A DNA stretch of 64,000 nucleotides, taken from NCBI RefSeq assembly GCF_000729995.1, contig NZ_JNFG01000040.1, forward strand, positions 1-64,000. Reading direction: 5' to 3'. The notes beneath the pieces are model-generated. The model worked only from the letters and a program-made list of their open reading frames with translations. It made no database searches and was not told where the DNA came from. Source of the stretch: Caballeronia sordidicola (GTDB lineage Bacteria > Pseudomonadota > Gammaproteobacteria > Burkholderiales > Burkholderiaceae). Within the stretch, counting starts at the first letter, position 1. The number at the start of each line of letters is the position of its first letter. Positions 1-9,058 of the stretch are shown here, piece by piece. The translations under genes and the position numbers were made by a program.

Positions 1-1665
1 CAGCAAGCCGATGTATTTACGACCAGCGTTGGGCGCAGCCTGAATGACGGCCGTTTTGCGGGCGTCGTGTCGATCGCGCTCAAACGCGATTATTTCGCAG
101 ACTTCTATCGCGATCTGTCGAATGGTGAACCGGGCATGAGCGTCGGCTTGTACCGGCGCGACGGCGGCATTCTCGTGCACGAGCCGCCTACCCGCCCCGG
201 CATCACCCACGTCCGCGACCCGGCGTTCACCAGCGCGATGCGCAACAACGAGCTGTTCGGCCGCGTGCGGATCCGCTCAAGCATTGACGGCGTGGAGCGC
301 GTGGTGGCGTTTCGGCGTGCGGGCGACTACCCGCTCTACGTGACAAGCGCCATTCCGACCGGTGCGATCTTTGCTGAGTGGCGGCAGCACTACACGCTAA
401 TAGCCGTGATGACGGCGGCCCCGTGCGTCGCGGTCTGGCTGCTCGTGCTGTTTTCGCTGCGCCAGTTGCGGGCGCAGCAGGTCGCATGGGAGCGCTGGCA
501 GGCGGAAGTCGCCATGCGGCTCTCGGCCGAGGCATCCAGCCGGCAGTTGCGGCGCATGGGCGCGCTCGGCAACCTGGTCGCCAACGTGGCGCATGACTTC
601 AATAATTTGCTGATGGTGGTGGCGGCAAATATGGAGCTCGCGCGGCGCAAGAATTTCAACGGGCTCGAACGGGAAGTGCTGGCAGTCGAGCGCGCCACCG
701 CCGGCGCCGAAGCGCTCGCGCGGCGCTTGCTCAGCGTCGCGCGCAAGCAACCGCTCAAGCAGGAGCCGATCGACCTCGCTGTCTGGTTGCCCGCAGCGGC
801 CGGGCTGATCGAAACGGCGGCGGGCGAGAAGGTCCAGGTGAAAGTGCAAGTGTCGCCGGACATGTGGCAGGTTCGCGCGGACGCCACCGAACTCGAGTTC
901 GCGATCATCAACATTGCCGTGAATGCCCGCGATGCAATGCCTCGCGGCGGGCGTTTTGTCATCCGCAGTCAGAACGTTCGAGTGACGGCCGACAACGTTT
1001 TGCCCGACGGCGAATACGCGCTGATTGCCTTCACCGACAGCGGCGAGGGCATGCCCGAAACGACCGCGCGGCGTGCATTCGAGCCGCTGTTCACGACCAA
1101 GCTGAGCGGCTCGGGCACCGGGCTGGGGTTGGCGCAAGTGCTGGCGGCTTGCGAGCAGGCGGACGGTACCGCGCGCCTTGACAGCGTGCCGGGGCGCGGC
1201 ACGACCGTGCGGCTTTATCTGCCCCGATACCACGGTCCGTCCGCCGCACCGTTCATTGCGCCAGACGACGCAGCCCACACGCCGGACTCACCGGACAACA
1301 CTGCGCTGGCGGAGCTTCATCCGGGTTCGATCTTGCTGGTGGAAGACAACGAGGAAGTGGCAGCAGGCGTGGCGGCGGTGCTCGCGACCTTTGGCTGCGA
1401 CGTGCGTCACGAACTCACCGCCGACAAAGCGTTCGACCTGCTCAGCGAAGGCAGTCGCTTCGACCTGGTGTTGTCGGATATACAAATGCCTGGCCGGCTC
1501 AACGGCATTGATCTGGCCGAGAAAGTGCGCGGCGCCTGGCCCTCGCAGCGGATCGCGCTGATGACCGGTTATGCCGACGAATTCGAGCGCGCGCGTCACA
1601 CGGGGGTGACCATTCTCGCGAAGCCGTTCAATATCGAAGAACTGCGGGAACTGGTGCTGCGCTGA
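1..1665 (+). CDS. Hybrid sensor histidine kinase with receiver domain (5' end cut by window)
   Basis: The frame is open from base 1, so the gene starts upstream; the GTG at 67 is only an internal codon. Numbered from that GTG, residues 1-105 look like the end of a periplasmic Cache-type sensor domain (the FAGVVSIAL stretch just before it also fits). A membrane helix spans about 110-131. The H-box has H176 in the AHDFNN motif, followed by an ATPase domain with NARDAMP (N box), DSGEGM (G1) and GTGLGL (G2). A C-terminal receiver carries D471 in LSDIQMP and K519 in LAKPF. The family autophosphorylates on His and passes phosphate to the receiver Asp. The HDFNN-type H-box with an attached receiver is common in orphan hybrid kinases. 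The signal is unknown and no partner regulator is adjacent. Confidence 0.9.
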   Translation, partial: QQADVFTTSVGRSLNDGRFAGVVSIALKRDYFADFYRDLSNGEPGMSVGLYRRDGGILVHEPPTRPGITHVRDPAFTSAMRNNELFGRVRIRSSIDGVERVVAFRRAGDYPLYVTSAIPTGAIFAEWRQHYTLIAVMTAAPCVAVWLLVLFSLRQLRAQQVAWERWQAEVAMRLSAEASSRQLRRMGALGNLVANVAHDFNNLLMVVAANMELARRKNFNGLEREVLAVERATAGAEALARRLLSVARKQPLKQEPIDLAVWLPAAAGLIETAAGEKVQVKVQVSPDMWQVRADATELEFAIINIAVNARDAMPRGGRFVIRSQNVRVTADNVLPDGEYALIAFTDSGEGMPETTARRAFEPLFTTKLSGSGTGLGLAQVLAACEQADGTARLDSVPGRGTTVRLYLPRYHGPSAAPFIAPDDAAHTPDSPDNTALAELHPGSILLVEDNEEVAAGVAAVLATFGCDVRHELTADKAFDLLSEGSRFDLVLSDIQMPGRLNGIDLAEKVRGAWPSQRIALMTGYADEFERARHTGVTILAKPFNIEELRELVLR

Positions 1666-1823
1666 CTGCGTTAGCTTATCGACGCGCCATTCGGTGCGAA
1701 AAAGTTGGCGAGCAGTTGGCGAGTCGGCCCCGAGCGAGATTGGCAAACACAGATTTGCGCTGGGCGCGGTGCAATGAGCGGAGTTGAACGTTGGCGATTA
1801 CTGCAGAGCGCTGAAGCCGGGAG

Positions 1824-2423
1824 TCAGTCGCCGGTCGTTTCTGCGTTGCTGTTGGCATCGGCATCGACGCCTGAGCCGAATTGCGGAGCGAACGCCTTGG
1901 CGCGCAGGCTGATCTTTTCCGCGTAGGCTTTCGAACCGCCGTAGCTCTTCAGGGCTGCACCCACATCGCCTTGTGCAGACTGGACATAACCGTGAAGAAT
2001 CGCCGATCCGGCTTCGATATTCGCCGTCGCTTCGGTCAGGTCGATGTGGCGCACGAGTTGTTTGTGCGCGGCCGGCACGACTTGCATCAGCCCGGTTGCG
2101 CCATTGGCGCCACGGGCCTTTTCCTTGAAGCGGGATTCAACGGAGATGATGGCGAGGAGGAGGGCGGGAGGGAGCGAGTATTTCGATGCTGCTGACATGA
2201 CCGCGGCTGAAATCTGCTCCGCTTTGGCGCGCGCGACGCCGAACTTCTGGGAGATCAACTGGGAGACCTGATGCGTGGCCTCGGCGGTGGCGTCGCTGGC
2301 TGCTGTGTCTTGTTGGGCGGCTTCCGGAACACGTTCAGGAATACGTTCCTGAGCCACCGCGCTTGGCATCGGTCCTAGCATCGCGCCGAACGTCAGCGCA
2401 GCAAGCCAAAGGAGTCTGCTCAT
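1824..2423 (-). CDS. Secreted lytic transglycosylase (SLT domain)
   Basis: A 199-residue protein with a signal peptide (about 1-25, ending SAVAQ), a low-complexity linker, then an SLT/goose-lysozyme-like domain from about residue 75. The catalytic glutamate is E96 in IISVESRF, followed by the family motif GATGLMQV. Such enzymes cleave the MurNAc-GlcNAc bond of peptidoglycan with formation of 1,6-anhydro-MurNAc in the periplasm. It is short compared with housekeeping transglycosylases such as Slt70 and resembles stand-alone enzymes that open the wall locally. The neighbouring genes give no clue to a dedicated machine. Confidence 0.88.
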   Translation of the reverse strand: MSRLLWLAALTFGAMLGPMPSAVAQERIPERVPEAAQQDTAASDATAEATHQVSQLISQKFGVARAKAEQISAAVMSAASKYSLPPALLLAIISVESRFKEKARGANGATGLMQVVPAAHKQLVRHIDLTEATANIEAGSAILHGYVQSAQGDVGAALKSYGGSKAYAEKISLRAKAFAPQFGSGVDADANSNAETTGD

Positions 2424-2551
2424 GGTGAAGTGGCCTTGGAAGGGAAGGTCGCATTATACAGATGAGAAAAATCCTTGCAAATCATGTGTTTGCTTGATCG
2501 CAGGAGCGGATTCGGGCGCTTTCGGCCGGTAATAAGGTGCAGCCGGCGCGC

Positions 2552-4141
2552 TCAGGAAGCGACTACCGGCGCCGCCGCGTGGGCCAGCGGCCGGACGCAG
2601 TCGCGCCCTGCGGCCTTCGCTTTGTAGAGCTGCTGGTCGGCGGCGCCGAGCAGGCCGTACGGGCCGCCCAGACCCGGCGGCGACGCCGTCGCGCAGCCAA
2701 TGCTGACCGTTACTTTGCCGGACGCGCTGGCCCGATGCGGGATCGCACAGGCCTGCACGTGCTGCCGGATCGCTTCTGCAATATGCAGCGCGCCTTCCTG
2801 GGGCGTATCGGGCAGCAGCACGACGAACTCTTCGCCGCCGTACCTCGCGGGGACATCGCCCGGACGGCGCACGGCCGTGGCAATACTGTGCGCGACGGTG
2901 GCGAGCGCGTCGTCGCCGAGTGCGTGGCCGTAGGTATCGTTGTAGGGCTTGAAATAATCCACGTCGATGAACAGCACCGACAACGGCGTGCCCGCCCGGC
3001 GTCCGCGGCGCCATTCGTCGTCCATGCGTTCGTCGAACGCGCGCCGGTTCGGCAGGCCGGTGAGTGCATCCGTGCCGGCCAGCCGGACGAGCTCCTCTTG
3101 TGCGCGGGCGCGCTCGCGCAGCGACAGCGCAAGCAGCCACGACACCGCGACGAAACTCAAGCCCGACAGCAGCGTCAGCGCCCCGATGATCCGGCTGCGT
3201 TCGCGCCACGGTTCCAGCACATCCTCTTCTGCCGGCGCTACGCCCACGATGAACGGGGTACCCGGTACCCGCGAGAATGTGTAGAGGCGGCGCACGCCGT
3301 CGACCGGTGAGACTGCCGAGTACGATCCCGACATGGCATTCGCCATGCGCGGGAAGGTGGGCGAACCGGCGACGCTGCGCCCGGGCAGGTCGTCACGGAA
3401 AGGCTTGCGGGCGATCATCGTGCCGTCCTCGTTGACGATGAAGATCGACCCCTCGGCGCCCACGTTGAGCTTGTCCAGCAACGAGTGGAAATAGGCGACG
3501 TTCAGCGCCAGCAGCGCGATACCGGCGAACGAGCCGTCGGGTGCGTTGACGCGCCGGCTCAAGCCGATTGTCGGGATGCCGCGCAGGCGTGACGCAAACG
3601 GATGCGAGAAGAACAGCCCGACCGAGGCGCTGCGTTGCTGGGCGTAAAAATATTCGCGGTCGGCGAAAGAGCCTGCCGGGAGGGGGCCGTCCTTGCTCAC
3701 CTCGGTGACCAGGCCGCGTGCGTCCAGCACGTAGGCGCCGGTGATGTAGGCGGCGGAGGTCGCGCGGTCGAAGAGGATCTGGCGGCGCAGGGCGGGCGGG
3801 AGTTCCCGCATGGCCGGATTCTGCGCGCCCTCGACCATTGCGTTGAGGGAGAGGCTATAGATTTCGACATTGCGGGCGAGGTCGCTGCTAATGATCGCGA
3901 CCAGGTTCGCCGATGTTTCGTGGGCGTGGTCGAGCACGCCTTGGCGCCCCTGGTACAACGTCACGATGGACAAGCTCGCCATCAGTACCGCGACCACGGT
4001 ACCGGCAACGCCCGCGACCATCGGATGGCTGGACAGCGCGCTGGCCATGCCGACCGCTGTCCAGCGAGGCCTGATGCGGCGTTTCCTCAAACCTGCGGTG
4101 GGGGGCGGGGCAGGGTTCATCGCGAGCGGCCCACAAGCCAC
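2552..4141 (-). CDS. Membrane diguanylate cyclase (Cache sensor + GGDEF)
   Basis: A 529-residue protein with one membrane helix at about 41-63, a periplasmic region of about 250 residues typical of double Cache sensors, a second helix at about 318-340 and a C-terminal GGDEF domain. The active-site motif is GGEEF at 435-439, so it should make c-di-GMP from two GTP. The product-inhibition I-site RxxD is present (R426 to D429, five residues before GGEEF). There is no EAL domain. The GTG start at 4141 is the longest option; an ATG seven codons later (4120) is equally possible because neither has a clear ribosome site. It is likely a stand-alone environmental input into c-di-GMP signalling. Confidence 0.9.
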   Translation of the reverse strand: MACGPLAMNPAPPPTAGLRKRRIRPRWTAVGMASALSSHPMVAGVAGTVVAVLMASLSIVTLYQGRQGVLDHAHETSANLVAIISSDLARNVEIYSLSLNAMVEGAQNPAMRELPPALRRQILFDRATSAAYITGAYVLDARGLVTEVSKDGPLPAGSFADREYFYAQQRSASVGLFFSHPFASRLRGIPTIGLSRRVNAPDGSFAGIALLALNVAYFHSLLDKLNVGAEGSIFIVNEDGTMIARKPFRDDLPGRSVAGSPTFPRMANAMSGSYSAVSPVDGVRRLYTFSRVPGTPFIVGVAPAEEDVLEPWRERSRIIGALTLLSGLSFVAVSWLLALSLRERARAQEELVRLAGTDALTGLPNRRAFDERMDDEWRRGRRAGTPLSVLFIDVDYFKPYNDTYGHALGDDALATVAHSIATAVRRPGDVPARYGGEEFVVLLPDTPQEGALHIAEAIRQHVQACAIPHRASASGKVTVSIGCATASPPGLGGPYGLLGAADQQLYKAKAAGRDCVRPLAHAAAPVVAS

Positions 4142-4472
4142 GGGCGGCGCAGGACATGACAGGACCGGCGGCAGGTGGCGCGGTGCGGCGCTGGGCAGGC
4201 GCTGTCAGGCAGTGGGTTGGATTTCAGGTTTGGCATCGCGCGGCAGGTTCGATCGGGAGGCTCGCCATTCTTGGCTGGCCGCATTGTATCGGCTTGAATT
4301 TTCGTGACCGTTTTGCCGACCCGCAAGGTTAGCCGGGTTTGTCGGCTGTGTGGACCGGTGCGGACCCTTGATTCGCATCCATGATCCTGGAAGGAGCGGT
4401 CCGGAAGTGCCCCCTTCAATTTGCCCGTGAAATCTTACAAATTCATTTCAATCGTGGTAGCCTCCTATCCGT
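4142..4472. other. Intergenic region between the cyclase and the Mn riboswitch
   Basis: I see no convincing gene here; short frames lack protein-like composition. It should contain the promoters for the divergent diguanylate cyclase and for the mntP riboswitch transcript, but I cannot place either with confidence. Confidence 0.5.
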
Positions 4473-4610
4473 CTTTGGGGAGTAGCCGGCTTCCATTCAC
4501 TGGGAGCGCTCATGTCAACACGCTTGGTTCGATCGAACCGTGGCATGAGCCGCCGTTAGCTTTTTGGTTGGCAAGACCATCGATGTAGCGGGGAGACCGG
4601 TCGGGCTCGC
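4473..4610 (+). promoter_or_regulatory. yybP-ykoY manganese riboswitch
   Basis: The conserved 5' element TTTGGGGAGTAGCC lies at 4473-4486 and the conserved 3' element GGCAAGACC at 4570-4578. These two internal loops form the Mn2+ pocket in the yybP-ykoY class. The intervening CATGTCAACACGCTTGGTT closely resembles what I remember of the E. coli mntP (yebN) leader. The element ends about 60 nt before the mntP start, which has no good ribosome site of its own, as expected if Mn2+ binding frees translation. The 3' limit is approximate. Confidence 0.9.
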
Positions 4611-4667
4611 CGCTGCATCGCATGTTCTCGCCCGACCTGAATGCCATAACGACACCCTGACATCCCC

Positions 4668-5237
4668 ATGAATATTGCTTCCACTCTCCTGCTCGCCTTC
4701 GCCATGTCGACGGACGCCTTCGCCGCTGCGGTCGGCAAGGGCGCCACACTGCATCGTCCACGGATTCGCGAGGCGCTTCGTACCGGCCTGATCTTCGGCG
4801 TGATTGAAGCCATCACGCCGCTGGTCGGCTGGGCGCTCGGCAAGGCGGCCGCTCCCTACGTCACTTCATGGGATCACTGGATCGCGTTCAGCCTGCTGCT
4901 CGTGCTCGGCGTACGCATGATCACATCGGGCTTGCGCGCGCCCACGCCGGACGTCGAGAAGCCCAACAGCCACGGTTTCTGGCTGCTGGCGCTCACCGGG
5001 TTCGCGACCAGTATCGACGCAATGGCGGTGGGAGCGGGACTCGCTTTCATCGATGTGAACATCCTGTCGACGGCTGCGACCATCGGATTGGCGACGCTGG
5101 TCATGGTGACCCTGGGCGTCATGGTCGGACGTTTTCTCGGCAAGGCAGTGGGGCAGCGCGCGGAGATTGCGGGCGGGTTTATTCTTGTGGTTATCGGGTC
5201 GGTGATCCTGGCCGAGCATCTCGGGTATATGAGTTGA
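4668..5237 (+). CDS. mntP: Manganese efflux pump MntP
   Basis: A 189-residue membrane protein of the DUF204/MntP family with about six membrane helices. The two conserved acidic motifs of the family's inverted repeats are visible: MSTDAFAAAVGKG near the N-terminus (D16) and SIDAMAVGAGLAF in the middle. It exports Mn2+ across the inner membrane and protects against manganese toxicity. The yybP-ykoY riboswitch directly upstream is the classical partner of this gene, which makes the assignment very firm. It is transcribed alone. Confidence 0.96.
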   Translation: MNIASTLLLAFAMSTDAFAAAVGKGATLHRPRIREALRTGLIFGVIEAITPLVGWALGKAAAPYVTSWDHWIAFSLLLVLGVRMITSGLRAPTPDVEKPNSHGFWLLALTGFATSIDAMAVGAGLAFIDVNILSTAATIGLATLVMVTLGVMVGRFLGKAVGQRAEIAGGFILVVIGSVILAEHLGYMS

Positions 5238-5483
5238 GGTAGCAGATTGCGATCGGCATGCGGCAAGGCTCTTTCTCTTTTGCGTAGCAATTCCTGCCGC
5301 GGCTGCGTTCAATGCACCCGGGTAGAGCGGACGTCCGGCGCTCTGTGCCGGCCACTGTTCAGGCATGCTTACGGAAGTTGCCGTTCCATTGCGGAACCGC
5401 CGCCCATAGAAGAACCGCGCACCTTGATTTTCATCCGAGGCGACGCTTGCAGTGTCCCTCACTCGAGCATCCGTTGGGCCTCG

Positions 5484-6050
5484 TCATGGCAGCATCCTAT
5501 CCATCAAGCGGTCGCGGTCTATCAACTGATGTTTGAGCGCGCCGGCCACATGCAGCACGATCAGCGCGATCAACACCCAGGCACTGACCGCGTGCGCCGT
5601 GAAGAAAATCTTTCGCAAGCCGGGGTCGTCCCAGGCCCACATCGGCAGCGGGATGCCCCAGAAACGCGTGCTGAACTTGTTGAATGACGAGCCGAGGTAA
5701 CCCGTCAGCGGCATGACGATCATCGCCACGTATAGCAGACCTTGCGTCATGCTCGCGGCGACGCGTTGCCATGCCGGCGTTGGGGGAAGCGGAGGTCGGC
5801 CGGCAACCAGGCGAACCACGATCCGAATCAGCACAAGCAGGAAGATAGTCATCCCAAGCGACTTGTGGAAGCTGATCAGGCTCGACTTGAAAGCGAGCCC
5901 TTTCGGCAGCGCGACCATGTAGAGACCAATGCCGAGCATGACGATGATCGCCAGCCCGATTACCCAGTGCAGAGCGATCTGCGCGGGTGAATAACGCGGC
6001 ACACCGGCGCTTGCATCGAGCGGCGCGGCGGACGAATTCGCAATGTGCAC
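5484..6050 (-). CDS. cybB: Cytochrome b561
   Basis: A 188-residue, four-helix diheme membrane protein. The expected haem ligands are H28 (QIALHWVIG), H62 (ISFHKSLG), H153 (FTAHAVSAW) and H167 (LIVLHVAG). In E. coli the homologue CybB oxidises ubiquinol and passes electrons to superoxide. The start is GTG at 6050 with a very strong ribosome site, AAGGAGG at 6056-6062 on this strand. A 12-nt tandem repeat lies about 50 bp upstream. Confidence 0.92.
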   Translation of the reverse strand: MHIANSSAAPLDASAGVPRYSPAQIALHWVIGLAIIVMLGIGLYMVALPKGLAFKSSLISFHKSLGMTIFLLVLIRIVVRLVAGRPPLPPTPAWQRVAASMTQGLLYVAMIVMPLTGYLGSSFNKFSTRFWGIPLPMWAWDDPGLRKIFFTAHAVSAWVLIALIVLHVAGALKHQLIDRDRLMDRMLP

Positions 6051-6101
6051 GGTCGCCTCCTTCGGTTGATTGCGGCGCGGGCCGCGTCTGGCCTTTTCCT
6101 T

Positions 6102-6137
6102 ACGGGTTGCTCCATGAGTCGCTCCACGGGTTGCTCC
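6102..6137. repeat. Three tandem 12-nt repeats upstream of cytochrome b561
   Basis: ACGGGTTGCTCC at 6102-6113, ATGAGTCGCTCC at 6114-6125 and ACGGGTTGCTCC again at 6126-6137; the outer copies are identical and the middle one differs at four positions. The repeat lies 50-90 bp upstream of the cytochrome b561 start, in its promoter or 5' untranslated region. It may be a set of regulator sites or slippage-derived. Confidence 0.7.
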
Positions 6138-6212
6138 ACATTACGCTAATTGGTTTTATCCGACGAGCAGCAGGCTCACGTGAATAGATCAGATGCCGGA
6201 AGACCGCGTTTC

Positions 6213-7751
6213 CTAGAAATTAACGACGGTGCGTATCCCGACCACCGCTTCGTCATGCACGCGCACGGACGGATTCGCGGGGTCAGGAATTCCACCCGCC
6301 GGCCGGAACGCATATTGGAAGTCGGCCTGCAATTGCCACCATGGCGCGACCTGATATTGATAGGTCGCTTCAACGATCGTTTCCGCGCTGCGCTGCGGAT
6401 AACCGGGTGTTGAAAACGATGCGGTATCCCGATCGAGGCCTTGCGCGTTCGCCCCGATTTTTGCGTAGCCAACCGCAAGTCCGGCAACGTCATTGTCCCG
6501 GCCCTTGAACGGCGCTTTCAGAGTGATACCCGCGTTCACGCCGAGGTCCACCAGATTGCGGTCACCGGGTGCACCCATCACGCGGGCAAACACGCCGACC
6601 GATTGCGGGCTGTCGGCGCTCGGACGCCAGATCATCTGGTCGGCGACGGCGTAGACGCTGTAGTCGCCGCGATGACTGGCGGGAATTCCATTCGAAGCGG
6701 GGTTGGCCAGCGACAAGCCGTTCGTGTCGTGCTGCAGGTCGGCGAAGTTCTGCGTGTTGTACCAGAAGCCGAGTTTATAAGTGCCCGGGAGTCCGCCTGG
6801 CTGAGGGGCTTTGGGATCGGCCGGTGGCTGATTGATGGCGTATTGCACCTCCGCGATGAACAACGCGCCGTTACCCAGATTGAAGTTCGTGCCGTGACTG
6901 TTTTGTTTTTGCGGGTCTCCGGCATTGCTCCCGGCCGGGTTGCCATCGAAGACGCCTGCGAGCACGGTCACCGCATCCGCTGGCTTCGCCCTGACACGAA
7001 CGCCCAGTGAGGACAGCGGGTACGCGGGGCCGCCCGAGGGCAAGTCGACAGAGGGCAGGACGGGCCAGCCGAACGTCGCGTTCATGAACGGCGTGGCGTA
7101 CTGGCTGATCATGAATTCCTGATCGAGACTTTGCTGGCCAAGCTTCACATCGACCCGTCCGTCGAGCAGCGACTGCTGGTACCAAAGCTCCCACAGGCGA
7201 GTGCTTGTATCCGCTTCTATGCCGCTTGCGGACTGCAGCGTAAGCAGCGTGTGCTGGGTCAGGTTGCGACCATGAATTTGCAAGCCGGAGACATTGAACG
7301 TACCGCCCGGCAGGCCGAAGGCCTTCGATGTATCGACCTGGACGGTCGCTTGGGTCAGCCCGTCGTAGGCGCCTTCACGCGACACGCCACCAGACAGGTT
7401 GCGCAGATATTCGCTGGTCTCCTGCACGCTGAGGGTGACGCCGTAGTTACCCAGCCATGGACGCAGCCCGCCCATGTCCCCGAACAACGTCGAGCGCTCC
7501 CAAAGCCCGGTCGGCGCGGGTGCTGCTTGCGGCCCGGTGGCTTGCGCGTCGGCTGCGGTTGTTGTGCCCGGGGCATCGACATTTGTCTGTGCAACGGCGG
7601 TGGATAGCGCGCCCAACGACAGCAATAGCGAAACCCCGTTGCGGACACTGGATCGCGCCCTGCTCGAGAGACGTGGCGCTTGCTCGGTGTAGAACGGTCG
7701 CGTCGATGCTTCGAGAAGACTCGAAGGCGATTTCTTAAGGTTTTTATTCAT
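6213..7751 (-). CDS. OprB-type carbohydrate porin
   Basis: A 512-residue outer-membrane beta-barrel of the OprB family. After a long positively charged N-terminus a hydrophobic signal segment ends near ALSTAVAQ. The first domain contains GLWERSTLFGDMGGLRPWLGNYG, typical of OprB, then alternating amphipathic strands, and the last residue is F (VVNF), the recognition signal for barrel assembly. OprB porins pass glucose and other sugars or small substrates into the periplasm. The signal peptide n-region is unusually long, so a later start is possible. No sugar transporter genes are adjacent. Confidence 0.9.
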   Translation of the reverse strand: MNKNLKKSPSSLLEASTRPFYTEQAPRLSSRARSSVRNGVSLLLSLGALSTAVAQTNVDAPGTTTAADAQATGPQAAPAPTGLWERSTLFGDMGGLRPWLGNYGVTLSVQETSEYLRNLSGGVSREGAYDGLTQATVQVDTSKAFGLPGGTFNVSGLQIHGRNLTQHTLLTLQSASGIEADTSTRLWELWYQQSLLDGRVDVKLGQQSLDQEFMISQYATPFMNATFGWPVLPSVDLPSGGPAYPLSSLGVRVRAKPADAVTVLAGVFDGNPAGSNAGDPQKQNSHGTNFNLGNGALFIAEVQYAINQPPADPKAPQPGGLPGTYKLGFWYNTQNFADLQHDTNGLSLANPASNGIPASHRGDYSVYAVADQMIWRPSADSPQSVGVFARVMGAPGDRNLVDLGVNAGITLKAPFKGRDNDVAGLAVGYAKIGANAQGLDRDTASFSTPGYPQRSAETIVEATYQYQVAPWWQLQADFQYAFRPAGGIPDPANPSVRVHDEAVVGIRTVVNF

Positions 7752-7847
7752 GGTCTGTGGAGAGATAGATGGTTTGACGATCTACATTTTTTTCTCAGTG
7801 AAAGTTAAAAGAAGGGTCAAAGGGTTGAGTACGTGCTGCGGCCGGGA

Positions 7848-8165
7848 TCAGGCAAACCACCAGCTCAAACGCACTGCGCGTCCGAGCTCGTCGCCGACTG
7901 AGGTAGCGGATAAAGCGCCTGCGATAACAATGGCTGCTACAGTCAAAAAAATCAGCAGGCAGACCGTCGGCGTGAGCGAGCTGCCGACGTGACCGGCCTT
8001 GCGCGGCACCGCGCGAATCACGTTGGCCCAGAAGCGGCGAATGCACGCGTTGCCCGGCGTTGCCAGGCAACGCTCAGCCTGCCCCGAGGACGGGTTAAGA
8101 ATGAACAAGCGATGTGACGGCCGTAATACCGGACCGATGCGCGAGATAAGCGAATTGACAAACAT
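7848..8165 (-). CDS. Small putative membrane protein
   Basis: A 105-residue frame with ATG at 8165 preceded by GGGAG seven bases upstream. The C-terminal part contains one strongly hydrophobic segment (TPTVCLLIFLTVAAIVIAGA), which would be a single membrane helix; the N-terminal 60 residues are basic. I do not recognise the family. It lies in the same direction as, and 97 bp upstream of, the OprB porin gene. Support comes only from the ribosome site and the membrane helix, so it may be spurious. Confidence 0.4.
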   Translation of the reverse strand: MFVNSLISRIGPVLRPSHRLFILNPSSGQAERCLATPGNACIRRFWANVIRAVPRKAGHVGSSLTPTVCLLIFLTVAAIVIAGALSATSVGDELGRAVRLSWWFA

Positions 8166-8717
8166 GAGCAGACTCCCGTCCAGCTCGACTGAATCGAGCG
8201 ACGTGCAAAGACATGACGCGGCTTTGCAAATGAACTTGCAAAGAGCGATCAGACAAAGGGGAGCGTGCTGCAGACAGACGGGCTTACGGACGTACAGCCG
8301 GTCGTGGATGAAGCGCGCTAACCCGACAGAGCGAGTTAGCGGCTAAGGAGTATTCCTGTGACGCTATCTCGCGGATGCTTCGCCGGCGCTGGCCGGCATC
8401 GAACTTCCACTACCAGGGCATGTGTCCACGAGGGGACTCCTTGTGATGAGACGGGCGGATTGTATTCTCGGTGCAAACGCATTGGCAAGTAAAAATGAAG
8501 CAAGAAAACCACGTCATGCATTGAGTAAGAAAGCATTCTCTTTCGCATTCCCGCCAAGTCAGGAATAAGCCTGGATTAGCCGGGAATTTATTTCATTGTG
8601 CTTACGTGCACATTGCTGCCAATTCAAAAAATGACGCCTTGGCGATGTGAATAACGACGCCTCAACGACACCTTGGCAACGCATCAAAACTATTTCTGCT
8701 CTGCTTAACGAATGGGG
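8166..8717. other. Long intergenic region with no recognisable gene
   Basis: No frame here looks like a protein. A short inverted repeat CGCTAAC...GTTAGCG lies near 8316-8342. The region from about 8450 is noticeably more AT-rich than the surroundings and leads into the promoter at 8718. Confidence 0.5.
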
Positions 8718-8747
8718 TTGACTTGATATTTAACGCGCGCCTAGAAT
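8718..8747 (+). promoter_or_regulatory. Sigma-70 promoter for the NRAMP-related transporter leader
   Basis: TTGACT at 8718-8723 and TAGAAT at 8742-8747 are separated by 18 bp, a near-consensus -35/-10 pair within an AT-rich stretch. Transcription would begin near 8754, about 740 nt before the transporter start codon, giving a very long 5' leader. Confidence 0.65.
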
Positions 8748-8814
8748 CCGGGAATCGTCACAAGCGGGGCTAATGCCTTGGACAGTTGTAGTAGTCGACC
8801 TTCGAAGTTTTTCT

Positions 8815-8878
8815 CTGCCTGACAGGCAGGACGTTCGCGCTTGATTTCCTAGCCGCCGTCTTGCCAGCAGGCAGACGG
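8815..8878 (+). promoter_or_regulatory. Mutually exclusive hairpins in the leader
   Basis: CTGCCTG at 8815-8821 can pair with CAGGCAG at 8823-8829 (through its inner CTGCC/GGCAG, leaving a five-base loop) or with the identical CAGGCAG at 8868-8874. The latter sequence is otherwise the 3' side of a second hairpin, CCGTC(T)TGCC at 8856-8865 with GGCAGACGG at 8870-8878 and loop AGCA. Two competing folds of this kind are a common signature of RNA switches. Confidence 0.5.
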
Positions 8879-8989
8879 TGCGCGCCGCAGTAAATACTCC
8901 GTGCACCCTTGAAACAAGCGTATTGACGTCAGGACAACCTGCGTCCATACAAAACGCGTTGCGAGCTGACCCTCGCGACTGGTTCCGCT

Positions 8990-9014
8990 CGCGCCTTTCA
9001 CACAGAAAGGCGCG
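8990..9014 (+). promoter_or_regulatory. Perfect 10-bp leader hairpin
   Basis: CGCGCCTTTC (8990-8999) and GAAAGGCGCG (9005-9014) form an uninterrupted 10-bp stem around loop ACACA. It lies 34 nt before the ribosome site of the 21-codon leader ORF and has no U-tract, so it is not a simple terminator. Confidence 0.65.
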
Positions 9015-9058
9015 CCGTGCGGATGATGACGTGCGTGCATACGCAATAAGGAGCCTCC

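Noticed and set aside
4520..4545. GGTTCGATCGAACC-like sequence resembling a tRNA T-arm
   Set aside because: It is part of the variable stem of the manganese riboswitch; no acceptor or anticodon arms are present.
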